From assembly GCA_020636435.1 (NCBI GenBank), contig JACJXX010000001.1, positions 434,001-498,000 of the forward strand: a DNA stretch of 64,000 bases, read 5' to 3'. The stretch comes from Lewinellaceae bacterium. Its GTDB lineage: Bacteria > Bacteroidota > Bacteroidia > Chitinophagales > Saprospiraceae. Each line of letters begins with the position of its first letter. The stretch's first letter is position 1. The notes below the pieces were generated by a model, which searched no databases, was not told where the DNA came from, and saw nothing but the letters and a program-made list of their open reading frames with translations. Made by a program: the position numbers and the translations under genes. Shown here piece after piece: positions 17,200 to 25,552 of this stretch.

Positions 17200-17886
17200 C
17201 TACTGCTCCCCTTTCTTATCCTCTTTCCAGTACGCCCCGATCAACGGCAGCCATTCCGCCAGGCTCTTGTCCAGCAGGCGGCCCACCGCCTTTGAGGAAA
17301 TGGTGGCGCCGGTGATCGCTTCGATCTCGTTGTTCTTTTGTTTTTCTCCTTTTTTTACTACTGTTACGGGCGGCTCGACGGCCAGGGATCTGAAATTGGC
17401 CTGAAAGCCTGCGTCTTTCATGATCTTGTCGCCCAGCCCGGGAGTTTCCTTGCTTTCCAGTACTTCGAAGCCGATGATTACTTTTTTTCGGGGGTCATAA
17501 CCGTAAATGGCCACGATCAGATCCTGGTAGCCGGGCTCTTCTCCGGAAATAGCGAAACCGATGAGGCTCTCCTTTTCATCATATCCGGCGTAAATGCGCC
17601 GTACCTCTTCGCCTTCCTTGGGTTCCGGCGCGCCTTCCTCCAGCATGGCCAACTGGCCGCCGCGCAGCTCCAGCGTGCGGAAACTGGCGCAACCCGGCAG
17701 TACCTTGAAGATGGCCTGCTGCAGGGCCTTCGCCCGGTTGGCGGCTATGATGGGTTTGGTGTATAAAAAAGCGCCCACCAGCACCAGCCCGGAAAAGAAG
17801 CCGGCCAGGCCCAGGGTGGCAATAAGCCGGAAGGAGCCGGGCTCGGGGGCTGTGGTTGGGATGGCTTGGTTGGTTTCTTCTTGCAT
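17200..17886 (-). CDS. rnfG: Rnf complex subunit RnfG, covalent-FMN protein (228 aa)
   Basis: One N-terminal transmembrane helix (LIATLGLAGFFSGLVLVGAFLY) precedes a periplasmic FMN-binding domain. The flavinylation motif is ITGATISS near the C-terminus, where FMN is joined through phosphate to the threonine. VLESKETPGLGDKI is the conserved flavin-pocket block. RnfG accepts electrons on the outer side of the membrane and relays them to RnfD/RnfE. It is preceded by a duplicated 63-bp hairpin unit and followed 74 bp later by rnfE. Confidence 0.95.
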   Translation of the reverse strand: MQEETNQAIPTTAPEPGSFRLIATLGLAGFFSGLVLVGAFLYTKPIIAANRAKALQQAIFKVLPGCASFRTLELRGGQLAMLEEGAPEPKEGEEVRRIYAGYDEKESLIGFAISGEEPGYQDLIVAIYGYDPRKKVIIGFEVLESKETPGLGDKIMKDAGFQANFRSLAVEPPVTVVKKGEKQKNNEIEAITGATISSKAVGRLLDKSLAEWLPLIGAYWKEDKKGEQ

Positions 17887-17910
17887 TTTAGTTTTGGTTT
17901 TTTTATTTGG

Positions 17911-18034
17911 CTTTATGGAGGCGACACCTTTTTCTTCGCAGGGCCATATAGGAAGGCGTCACCTCAGGGTCAGCTTTATGGAGGCGACACCTTTTTCTTC
18001 GCAGGGCCATATAGGAAGGCGTCACCTCAGGGTC
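17911..18034 (-). repeat. Tandem duplication of a 63-bp hairpin unit between rnfD and rnfG
   Basis: Two nearly identical copies (17911-17973 and 17974-18034) fill the gap. On the minus (rnf) strand each can fold: GAGGTGACGCC pairs with GGTGTCGCCTC, 11 pairs with two G-U wobbles, around a loop of about 26 nt. On the plus strand the same positions are mismatches, so the structure is better as rnf transcript RNA. It may stabilise or partly terminate the message (inference). Confidence 0.75.
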
Positions 18035-18035
18035 A

Positions 18036-19034
18036 TTAATACCCGTACACCCTCGGCCTTACAAACCTGTTGATCAGCGGCGTCGCCGCGTTCATCAGCA
18101 AAATGGCGTACATGACGCCTTCCGGAAGGCCGCCCCAGAGGCGGATCAGCACGACCAGCAGGCCGATGCCGATGCTGTAGATCCAGACCCCTTTGGGGGC
18201 CAGGGGCGAACTGACCGGGTCGGTGGCCATGTAAACCGTGCCTAGCAAAAGGCCGCCCGCCAACAGCATAAAACCGGGCGATGGGTAATGGTCCGGGGCA
18301 AGCAGGTAGGCGATGCCAGAGAAGACAGCCACCGTCGCCAGTACGCCAGCTGGTATCCGCCAGTTGATGATCCGGCGGGCGATGAGGTAAAGGCAGGCCA
18401 GCAGCAGCAGCAACCCGCAGGTCTCTCCCAGAGAGCCGCTGATATTGCCCAGCAAAAGGTCGGCAAGGGCAGTCGGCTCATGGCTGAACTTCATCTCCGA
18501 CAGCGGGGTGGCGGCGCTCAGCGCATCTACGGGTTTTCCCTGATAGAAGGGCATCGCCAGGTTGGTGCCGCGCAGGCCCAGGTAACGGCCGTCGGGCGGC
18601 TCCCAGGTGGTAATGGCCGTCGGGAAGGCCGCCTGCAGAAACGCCCGGCCTACCAGCGCCGGATTGAACACGTTCTGCCCCAATCCGCCCCAGATCACCT
18701 TGCCCATGCCAATGGCGACGACGCCTCCGACGAAGGCCATCCACAACGGAAAGCCAGGAGGGAGCGTCAGGGCCAGCAACAATCCGGTTACCAGGGCGCT
18801 GCCGTCGCGCAGGGGGTTGCCCAGCGGCCCCTTTTTGCCCAGGTAATACTCCGTAACCAGGCAGCCGGCGATGCAGGCGGCGCTGACCAGCAACGCGCTG
18901 AGGCCGAAATAATAGGCGGCTGCCAGCAGGATGGGCACCAGGGTATAAGCCAGCTCCCACATGATCTTCGGCGTGGTGGCCTGATCGTGGAGAAAGGGAG
19001 AGGTGGAGATCGTTATTTTGGGTTTGTTGACCAT
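18036..19034 (-). CDS. rnfD: Rnf complex subunit RnfD, covalent-FMN membrane protein (332 aa)
   Basis: The ATG at 19034 (MVNKPKITISTSPFLHDQATTPKIMWEL) matches the usual RnfD start; an in-frame ATG at 19088, three bases after the rnfC stop, is the alternative. Blocks typical of RnfD/NqrB include NPLRDGSALVTGLLLALTLPP, FNPALVGRAFL and DALSAATPLSEMK, where the threonine is the expected phospho-FMN attachment site, then MATDPVSSPLAPKG. About ten membrane helices are apparent. It works with RnfG in moving electrons through flavins across the membrane. Confidence 0.94.
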   Translation of the reverse strand: MVNKPKITISTSPFLHDQATTPKIMWELAYTLVPILLAAAYYFGLSALLVSAACIAGCLVTEYYLGKKGPLGNPLRDGSALVTGLLLALTLPPGFPLWMAFVGGVVAIGMGKVIWGGLGQNVFNPALVGRAFLQAAFPTAITTWEPPDGRYLGLRGTNLAMPFYQGKPVDALSAATPLSEMKFSHEPTALADLLLGNISGSLGETCGLLLLLACLYLIARRIINWRIPAGVLATVAVFSGIAYLLAPDHYPSPGFMLLAGGLLLGTVYMATDPVSSPLAPKGVWIYSIGIGLLVVLIRLWGGLPEGVMYAILLMNAATPLINRFVRPRVYGY

Positions 19035-19090
19035 GCTTTTGCTGCTGTGTCGGTTTTTTTTTGCACCACCTTCATGTGGCGCGTCCATAG

Positions 19091-20443
19091 CTATTTCGAT
19101 TTTCGTTCTCTGATCATGGCTTTGCCTACTTTGATGCTCTGAACCAGGGGAATGCCCGAAGGGCAGACGTAGGAACAGGAGCCGCATTCGAAGCAGTCGA
19201 GGGCGTTGTAGTCTTCCATATCGTCCCACAGGCCTTTGCGGGCCAGCAGGCCGAGGCGGGCGGGATTGAGAAAGAGCGGGCAGGCTTCCAGGCAGCGCCC
19301 GCATCGAATGCAGCTGAAGGTGTCTATATCCTGCACTTCCCGCTCTGTGAGCACCAGAATGCCGGAAGTGCCTTTTACGACCGGCGTATCCAGGCTCTTC
19401 TGCACGATGCCCATCATGGGGCCGCCCAGGAGGATGCGGGTGGCTTCATTGGTAACGCCTCCGCAAAATTCTACCAAATCCCGCATGGGAGTCCCCAGGG
19501 GCGCCAGCACATTGGCCGGGCGGCGGACGGCAGTGCCGGTCACCGTTATCACCCGTTCGATCAGGGGTTGCGACTGCCGAAAATACTGCGACAGGGCCAC
19601 GATGGTGCCTACATTCGACACCAGCACGCCCACGTCTATCGGCAGGCGGCCCGCCGGGACTTCCTCGCCAAGAATGGCGCTGATCATCATCTTCTCGGCG
19701 CCTTGCGGGTACTTCACTTCCAGCGGGACAACCTCCATCGGAAATCCCGCTTTGGCAGCAGCCTCCCGCAGAACAACGACCGCATCCGGCTTATTGGCCT
19801 CGATGGCGATAGCAACCTTCTCCGCCCGAATGAAATGCTGCAGGATGCGGGTGCCGTCGATCAGCTCCTCTGCGTATTCCACCATTACCCGGTGGTCGCA
19901 GGTGAGAAAGGGCTCGCACTCGCAGCCGTTGAGCATGAGGTAACGGCAATGTTTATCTTCCGGCAGGTTGAACTTCACATGGGCAGGGAAGGCCGCTCCC
20001 CCCAATCCAACGATGCCGGCCTGCTGTATGGCCTCTATGAACTCCGCCTTGCTCAGCTCCTCCGGCGGCCGCTGGGCGGGCTGATCCAGTTGCTGGGTGG
20101 AAAAGGGATCCATTTTGATGCGAATGGCGGGCAGCATCTGCCCGTTGGGGTGGCCGTAGAGGCCGATGTCCGTCACCGTGCCGTCTACCGGAGCGTGCAG
20201 GGCGACGGATACGTAAGCCCCCGCCTCGGCGATCCTGTCGCCCCGGCGCACCCGCTGCCCTTTGTGGACGAGTGGTTTTGAAGGAGCGCCGATGTGCTGC
20301 AACAGCGGGAGAGTATACTCTTCCACGAAGGGCATGCGCTCGATCCGCCGGCTGCCCGACAGATCCTTGTACTCTTCCGGGTGCACGCCGTGCCGGAAGG
20401 TCAGTAGTTTATCTTTCAAGCCGTTCTGGGTCGTTCCGGTCAT
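19091..20443 (-). CDS. rnfC: Rnf complex subunit RnfC, iron-sulfur/FMN NADH-side subunit (450 aa)
   Basis: The N-terminal HPEEYKDLSGSRRIERMP and HIGAPSKPLVHKGQRVRRGDRIAEAGAYVSVALHAPVDGTV form the conserved RnfC/NqrA start. A central NADH/FMN-binding domain carries GLGGAAFPAHVKFNLP and NGCECEPFLTCDHRVM. Two [4Fe-4S] motifs end the protein (CIRCGRCLEACP and CFECGSCSYVCP). RnfC is the peripheral cytoplasmic subunit that exchanges electrons with NAD. The length is typical. It begins 10 bp after the NifJ/PFOR-like gene, so tight co-expression of the two is expected. Confidence 0.95.
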   Translation of the reverse strand: MTGTTQNGLKDKLLTFRHGVHPEEYKDLSGSRRIERMPFVEEYTLPLLQHIGAPSKPLVHKGQRVRRGDRIAEAGAYVSVALHAPVDGTVTDIGLYGHPNGQMLPAIRIKMDPFSTQQLDQPAQRPPEELSKAEFIEAIQQAGIVGLGGAAFPAHVKFNLPEDKHCRYLMLNGCECEPFLTCDHRVMVEYAEELIDGTRILQHFIRAEKVAIAIEANKPDAVVVLREAAAKAGFPMEVVPLEVKYPQGAEKMMISAILGEEVPAGRLPIDVGVLVSNVGTIVALSQYFRQSQPLIERVITVTGTAVRRPANVLAPLGTPMRDLVEFCGGVTNEATRILLGGPMMGIVQKSLDTPVVKGTSGILVLTEREVQDIDTFSCIRCGRCLEACPLFLNPARLGLLARKGLWDDMEDYNALDCFECGSCSYVCPSGIPLVQSIKVGKAMIRERKSK

Positions 20444-20453
20444 TTTGTAGCGA

Positions 20454-23400
20454 TTAATCCACCTTCTCTTGTAATGAAGCTAACTGCTCCCCCCGCCGGG
20501 AAAGCGCCAGCAATTTGTCCCGCAATTTCACCCGAACCTGCTCCATGAGCGCTTGCTCCTGCTCCTGAAGCCGGGCTTCGTAAGAAGCCTTCAGCTCGGC
20601 CACTTCCTTTTCGTATTTCCGGGTTAATTCTTTTTCCAGCGCTTCCCTTTCTTTTTGCGGGAAGGGGCTGCGCAACCCGGCGAGTTCGCGCAGGCTGTTC
20701 CATTGGCGGAGGGCCTGCCGCGTAGCCGCCACTACTTCGGGGGCGGCGGCATATAACTTCAACTGGCCCTTTTCATCAACGGCGGACACCGCCGGGGTTT
20801 TGCCCTTTTGCCCTTTTTCGTCGAGAAGCAGGTACTCCGCTATCGGCGCCGGGGTTTCACTATCTGCTTGCAGTGGCTGGAAATACCCCTGCCAGGCTTT
20901 AAGGGTGAAGAGCCAGTCTGCATAAGTCCGGACGTAGGGCTGTTCCTGATCCGTTTCGCCTTCTTTGAACTGGAGGGTTGTCGTTACCCAATCTGCCTCA
21001 GGCATAGGGTTCTGTTCCAGTGAAATGGCGGCGGACAGGTATTCTTTCTCGCCGTCCGGGTCGAAAGCGAGGCTGGGAAAAGCCCTCGTCTCCAGGGCGA
21101 GGTTGCTGAGCTCGGGCCATAGAGGAGAGGCATGGGCGTGCGACTCCGGCCGGGGGGTAAACAGGTGAAAAAGGGCCGGCTCAAAGCGCTGCAACCCATC
21201 GCGCAGTTGATCGAACAGGCCGTACCCGCCGGCGAGGCTGGCTTTGAGCATAAATGTATGCTGCAACGTTATAGCCGAAATCCATGACGCCTGAACGGCA
21301 GAAAGCCAGGCGACGGCGGAAGGGCCGGGCGGCACGGAGCCGTCATCCAGTATCAGTATCTTCACCGGGAGGCCGCAGGCCAGCAGTTCCATAAGGGTGG
21401 CGCGAGCCTGTCCGGAAAACAGGCGGGCGTCGCCAACCAGGAGAACAGGCGCGAGCAGCGACTTTTCTTCCGCGGCCAGTCCTGCCCATTCCAGGGTTCC
21501 AACCTCCTGGTCGTGTACTTCCGGCCGGTATTTATTTTTTGCTTCCAGGGCAGCGCGGCGCAACAAGCGAACCTGGTCGAGAACATGGCGGGCCTGCCCT
21601 TCCAGGATGCCCAGCAGCCGTTCCGGCGAGGCCCCGTCCCAATGCCACACGGCGGGCGCGGTGAAGGCATTGTAAGGATAATCATCGGCCCAGGGCATGG
21701 CCTCATTGTCAGAAAGCAGCACCCCGTAGCGAGCCCGGCCTCCTCCGGTGGGCCCTTCCCGCACCGACCAGAGCAGCGCTTTCAAGTCATTCAGCAAGCC
21801 GATCTTCCGGTGCAGGGCGACGGCGTCTACGATCTGGGATTGTGGCTCGGCATCGATCTGCCGGATCACTTCTTCCAGCGGGAGTTTTCCCTCGGCAAAT
21901 ACAGACAAAGCATCGTCCGAAAGCTGAAAATCCCGCCGGGGCAGGGCATTGCTCAGGTGCTGGTGGATATTTTTGGCCAGTTCTTCTACCTGTTGCTCCA
22001 GTTCTTTGGCCTGCTGCTCCACCCGGGGCTGCATGATTGATTCCAGAACGGCAGTCAGCCAGTGCAGCGCCGTTTTGGCTGGGGCGCCTGCCTCCGTCGT
22101 GGAACCGCCCGATAGGGATAAGTAAAAATGACGGCTCAGCAGCGTGGCGGCAAAGGGATCGTAATCCGGTTCCCGGATCAGGGAATTGATGGTGTCGGTG
22201 GGGGTATCCGGCAATTCTTCCCAAAGGCCCAAGGTAGTTTCCATCTGCCGGATCAAATCCGCTTCCGGGGGGGCCATCCGCAGGGCATCGTCCTGGCAGA
22301 CGGCAGTGCATAAGCCGCAGCCGGTGCAGGCATGCGGGTCTATCGCAATGGAGAACAACTGGGCCGGGCCCTTTTCATGGCGTTTCTTCTGGTAGAAGAA
22401 AGGCTCTGTGACGGCAATGGGGAAATGGCCGATGATGCCGTTCAATATGCCTATTCCTTCCTGCGCCCGCTCGAGTTTCTCGCCTTCCAGGTTGGATTGC
22501 CGGACCAGCAACTGAAAGGCATCCGGCAGGAAATCTTCTATGCGCTTAATCTCCTTGTCTCCCTTCCTGATCAAATCCTCCGCCACTTTCACCAGCTTGC
22601 GCTCGATGCCCATCAGTTGGGGGATAGGCGTTCCCTGGCCGGCGGCGATCTTCATGCCCGCCCGCATGAGGGATTGAAAACTTATGGCAATGCCCGGCAT
22701 GGCCGAATGGGGGCAATAAGCGATACAGGCTCCGCAACCGGTGCAATTTTGAGGTTGAAAAACCGGCAAACCGGCTTTGCCTTCCAACGGGTTGGCGAAA
22801 TTGGCCGCCGCCGCCGGAACGAGCGGCAGCGCCTGGAATGGATCGGCCACCAGTTCGGCTTTAACGCCCGGCTGATAAAAGCAAGCCGTATTGTGGTAAA
22901 AACGAGACAGGCGCGAGTAGGGCGGCCCCTGGTCCCGATACCGGCGAATGGCAAAGGGCAGGCTGCGCACGGCAGCGCCCGCCTTCACCTCCGTTTTTTC
23001 CGGTGGTATTTCGAGGGTTTCCTTTTCAATATCCGGATATTCCCGGCGGATGGACTCCAGCATGACCTGGTGCTGCGGGAAGCCCGTCGCCGGTCGGGTA
23101 AAGTCGAAGCCAATATAGAACCGTTCCTTTTGGGCGCCGCCGCGCTGCATGTTTTTGATGGCGGCCATGACAGCTTCCCGGGTGAGGGCGCCGGCGTAGA
23201 TACCCGAATACAGGGCGGGCGCCTTTTTGCCCAGGCGCCGGGCGGCAGCGCTCACTTCCCGAAAGAGAACGGAATCTCCCGCTTCGGAGCTTCCGGCCTC
23301 TTCGAGGATGGCAATGCCCTTCTTGCCGGCCAGCCAGGATGCCAGTTCTTCCTGCGGGAAGGGTTGGAGCAGGGACAAGCTGAGGGCGCCTACCTTCGCC

Positions 23401-24290
23401 TTTTCCTGAACCTGGGCCTGCCGGGCCGCTTCGGAAACGGTTTCAAAGGCAGCGCCGTGGGCGAGAACGAGATAATCCGCCCGGCCTGCGTCCGCCGTTT
23501 TGACGGCGGAATACTGCCTGCCGGACAGCTTCCCATATTCCTCCATCACCTCGCGGATGATCTCCGGCAGGTGGTGGTAAAAGTAGCGTTCGCGGGCGGC
23601 TTCTTCCAGTTGGAGGCCCGGTTTTTCTTTCCGGAGGCCACTCATGGCAGGGGTATCCAGGTTGAACCATTGGGGGATGCGGCGGCGGTTTTTGCCGAAG
23701 ATCAGGCGCTGGGCAGGGGCCGGGCAACTGATGTGCTCGTCGGGTTCGCCCAGGAACCGGCGGAAAAAATGGGCATCCGGCACGCTGGCTTCCTGTTGGG
23801 AATAGGCATCATCTATCATGCATATACCTGGCAGCAGGGCCAGTTCCGCTACCTTATGGCCGATGGCGGTGAAATCGACAAGCTCCTGGAGGTTGGCCGC
23901 TACGAACTGGAAGCAGCCGGTTTGGCCGGCGCCATACAGGTTGCCAAATCCGGAGAAGCGTTCTTTTCCGTTTTTGGGGCTGGCGGCATAGTGCACCAGC
24001 ACCGCCAGGTTTTGCCGCACGAGGCCCGCCAACTGGTTGTAGTTGGCGCTCAGCTGGCTGCCGGCCAGGAAGGCTGCAGTGCGCAGGCCCGTGCTGGCCA
24101 GGCCGGCGAGGAAGGACAGGTCCGAACCCTCGCGGTGATAGCCCTTGCGCCCGAAAACATTGCGGGCGCTGCGGGTTTCCGCCGCACCGGGGGAAAGGCA
24201 GCCCTCGCTGATGCCGTATTCCAACTGCCGAAGCAGCTCGGCGCCGGTGCTTGCTATGGTCTTGCCAAATATGTTATTCGGATCGTTCAT
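20454..24290 (-). CDS. NifJ/PFOR-like iron-sulfur protein with degenerate TPP domain (1278 aa)
   Basis: The order of parts follows pyruvate:ferredoxin oxidoreductase. A PFOR domain I/II-like region includes ANLQELVDFTAIGHKVAEL and LFREVSAAARRLG. A GIYAGALTREAVMAAI block is followed by IGFDFTRPATG, then two [4Fe-4S] motifs (CTGCGACIAYCPHSAM near 515 and CTGCGLCTAVCQDDAL near 652) and a C-terminal domain at ~930-1100. In that last domain the PFOR thiamine-diphosphate motif GDG...NTGG is replaced by VGDARLFSG...DDGSVPPGPSA, and the N-terminal substrate-side YPITPSS motif is not recognisable. A C-terminal coiled coil (~1210-1278) is extra. It is therefore probably not a normal PFOR but an electron-transfer or docking protein (inference). 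It sits between rnfB and rnfC, and its C-terminal half is paralogous to the 875-aa protein at 25553-28180. Confidence 0.85.
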   Translation of the reverse strand: MNDPNNIFGKTIASTGAELLRQLEYGISEGCLSPGAAETRSARNVFGRKGYHREGSDLSFLAGLASTGLRTAAFLAGSQLSANYNQLAGLVRQNLAVLVHYAASPKNGKERFSGFGNLYGAGQTGCFQFVAANLQELVDFTAIGHKVAELALLPGICMIDDAYSQQEASVPDAHFFRRFLGEPDEHISCPAPAQRLIFGKNRRRIPQWFNLDTPAMSGLRKEKPGLQLEEAARERYFYHHLPEIIREVMEEYGKLSGRQYSAVKTADAGRADYLVLAHGAAFETVSEAARQAQVQEKAKVGALSLSLLQPFPQEELASWLAGKKGIAILEEAGSSEAGDSVLFREVSAAARRLGKKAPALYSGIYAGALTREAVMAAIKNMQRGGAQKERFYIGFDFTRPATGFPQHQVMLESIRREYPDIEKETLEIPPEKTEVKAGAAVRSLPFAIRRYRDQGPPYSRLSRFYHNTACFYQPGVKAELVADPFQALPLVPAAAANFANPLEGKAGLPVFQPQNCTGCGACIAYCPHSAMPGIAISFQSLMRAGMKIAAGQGTPIPQLMGIERKLVKVAEDLIRKGDKEIKRIEDFLPDAFQLLVRQSNLEGEKLERAQEGIGILNGIIGHFPIAVTEPFFYQKKRHEKGPAQLFSIAIDPHACTGCGLCTAVCQDDALRMAPPEADLIRQMETTLGLWEELPDTPTDTINSLIREPDYDPFAATLLSRHFYLSLSGGSTTEAGAPAKTALHWLTAVLESIMQPRVEQQAKELEQQVEELAKNIHQHLSNALPRRDFQLSDDALSVFAEGKLPLEEVIRQIDAEPQSQIVDAVALHRKIGLLNDLKALLWSVREGPTGGGRARYGVLLSDNEAMPWADDYPYNAFTAPAVWHWDGASPERLLGILEGQARHVLDQVRLLRRAALEAKNKYRPEVHDQEVGTLEWAGLAAEEKSLLAPVLLVGDARLFSGQARATLMELLACGLPVKILILDDGSVPPGPSAVAWLSAVQASWISAITLQHTFMLKASLAGGYGLFDQLRDGLQRFEPALFHLFTPRPESHAHASPLWPELSNLALETRAFPSLAFDPDGEKEYLSAAISLEQNPMPEADWVTTTLQFKEGETDQEQPYVRTYADWLFTLKAWQGYFQPLQADSETPAPIAEYLLLDEKGQKGKTPAVSAVDEKGQLKLYAAAPEVVAATRQALRQWNSLRELAGLRSPFPQKEREALEKELTRKYEKEVAELKASYEARLQEQEQALMEQVRVKLRDKLLALSRRGEQLASLQEKVD

Positions 24291-24356
24291 TTTCGTTTTT
24301 TCTTTCTTGTTCCGGCCAAGTCAGAGCGCGATAGAAAATCGCACCCTGACATAGGC

Positions 24357-25232
24357 TCAAACCTCTTCCGTATATTTCTCCACCCGGCCCAGCGGCAGCC
24401 AGACGGTGGGGCGTTTTTCAAACTGTTGATCCTCCACCCAGACAATGGCGTTGGTCGGGCAGCGGAGGGTAGCCTCCGGGCTCGCCAGGTGGTTCAGCTC
24501 GTAGTTGATTACCGCCAGGTTGCTCCGGATTTCGATCAGGCCCGGTTCGGCATCGGCCACGCAGCGCCCGCAGGCCGTACAGGCCACCGAGCATTTGGAC
24601 TCCGCCAGGCTGCCTTCGAGCAGCGACTTGCATTGCACGATGAGCTTCCGGCTTTCCGGCATCAGCTCGAACAGGTTTTTGGGGCAAATCTCCACGCAGT
24701 CGCCACAGGCCGTGCACTTATCGGGAATGACCGTCGGCAGGCCATCGTCATTCAAATACAGAGCGTCAAAATCGCAGGCAGTGACGCAGTCGCCCAGCCC
24801 CAGGCACCCCCAGGCGCAAGCCTTGGGCCCGCCGGTGACGACGGCCTCGCCCCGGCAGGTGCGCAAGGTGCCGGCATACTCCGCCAGGCTATGGGCTTCT
24901 CTCTTGCCGCCGGCGCAGAGCAGCCGGGCCACGCGCTTTTCCTCCGCTCCGGCTTCCACGCCGAGGTAGGCGGCAATGCGCTCAATAGCCGCCTGGGAGC
25001 TGACGGTGCATTTTGAAATCTTCACCTCATTGCCCACCACCTTTTCGGCGAATACCCGGCAGCCTGCTTCTCCACAGGCGCCGCAATTGGCGTGCGGCAG
25101 CATTTCCTCCACCTCGTCGATGCGGGGGTCTTCCTCCACGCGCAGCTTCTTGTACGCCACCGCCAGGATGATGGCGAACAACAAGCCCAGCCCTGCTAAT
25201 ATTCCTACCGGTATGAGGATTTCGTTGATCAT
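24357..25232 (-). CDS. rnfB: Rnf complex subunit RnfB, ferredoxin-accepting subunit (291 aa)
   Basis: An N-terminal membrane anchor (IPVGILAGLGLLFAIILAVAYKKL) is followed by the [4Fe-4S] four-cysteine motif HANCGACGEAGCRVFAEKVV near residue 50. Ferredoxin-type clusters follow, with CTACGDCVEICPKNLFEL and CTACGRCVADAEPGLIEI; the second is atypical after its third cysteine. RnfB is the likely entry point for electrons from reduced ferredoxin. It is separated from rnfC by the 1278-aa PFOR-like gene, whereas rnfB and rnfC are adjacent in many other rnf operons. Confidence 0.94.
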   Translation of the reverse strand: MINEILIPVGILAGLGLLFAIILAVAYKKLRVEEDPRIDEVEEMLPHANCGACGEAGCRVFAEKVVGNEVKISKCTVSSQAAIERIAAYLGVEAGAEEKRVARLLCAGGKREAHSLAEYAGTLRTCRGEAVVTGGPKACAWGCLGLGDCVTACDFDALYLNDDGLPTVIPDKCTACGDCVEICPKNLFELMPESRKLIVQCKSLLEGSLAESKCSVACTACGRCVADAEPGLIEIRSNLAVINYELNHLASPEATLRCPTNAIVWVEDQQFEKRPTVWLPLGRVEKYTEEV

Positions 25233-25332
25233 TGTGGTATGGCTATTGCTGTATGGCTAAATTGTTATATTGTTAAATGGCTTATTGCCGCCTACCCCTT
25301 CACCGTTTATACATTTACACGTTTACACATTT

Positions 25333-25523
25333 GAGGCTACTCCGGAAAGTCTAGTTTGGAACTCCGGCGCCCAATAATGGGAAATTTTATTTGGATTCCA
25401 CCCCCTGACCCCCGCCAGCGGGGGAAAACACACCCCTGAATCGGAGTAAATGTCCCCCGCTGGCGGGGGATTTAGGGGGTGGACAAAATATTCTTCGCCA
25501 TCAATAGTTTCCGGAGCACCCTC
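25333..25523. repeat. Nested palindromic element upstream of rnfB
   Basis: An outer imperfect inverted repeat (GAGGCTACTCCGGAAA at 25333; TTTCCGGAGCACCCTC ending at 25523) encloses an 85-bp near-perfect palindrome at 25398-25482, whose arms read CCCCCGCCAGCGGGGGA and its inverse. The flanks are ACATTTAC-type microsatellites. It is a strong hairpin candidate between two co-directional genes and may be a MITE. No gene is present in the 320-bp gap. Confidence 0.75.
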
Positions 25524-25552
25524 ACATTTACACATTTACACACTCACACCTC

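Noticed and set aside
22332..25016. Very long plus-strand open frame (894 codons) opposite the PFOR-like gene and rnfB
   Set aside because: It lies antisense to two well-supported iron-sulfur proteins; its sequence has no recognisable domain and reflects the GC-rich third positions of the real genes.
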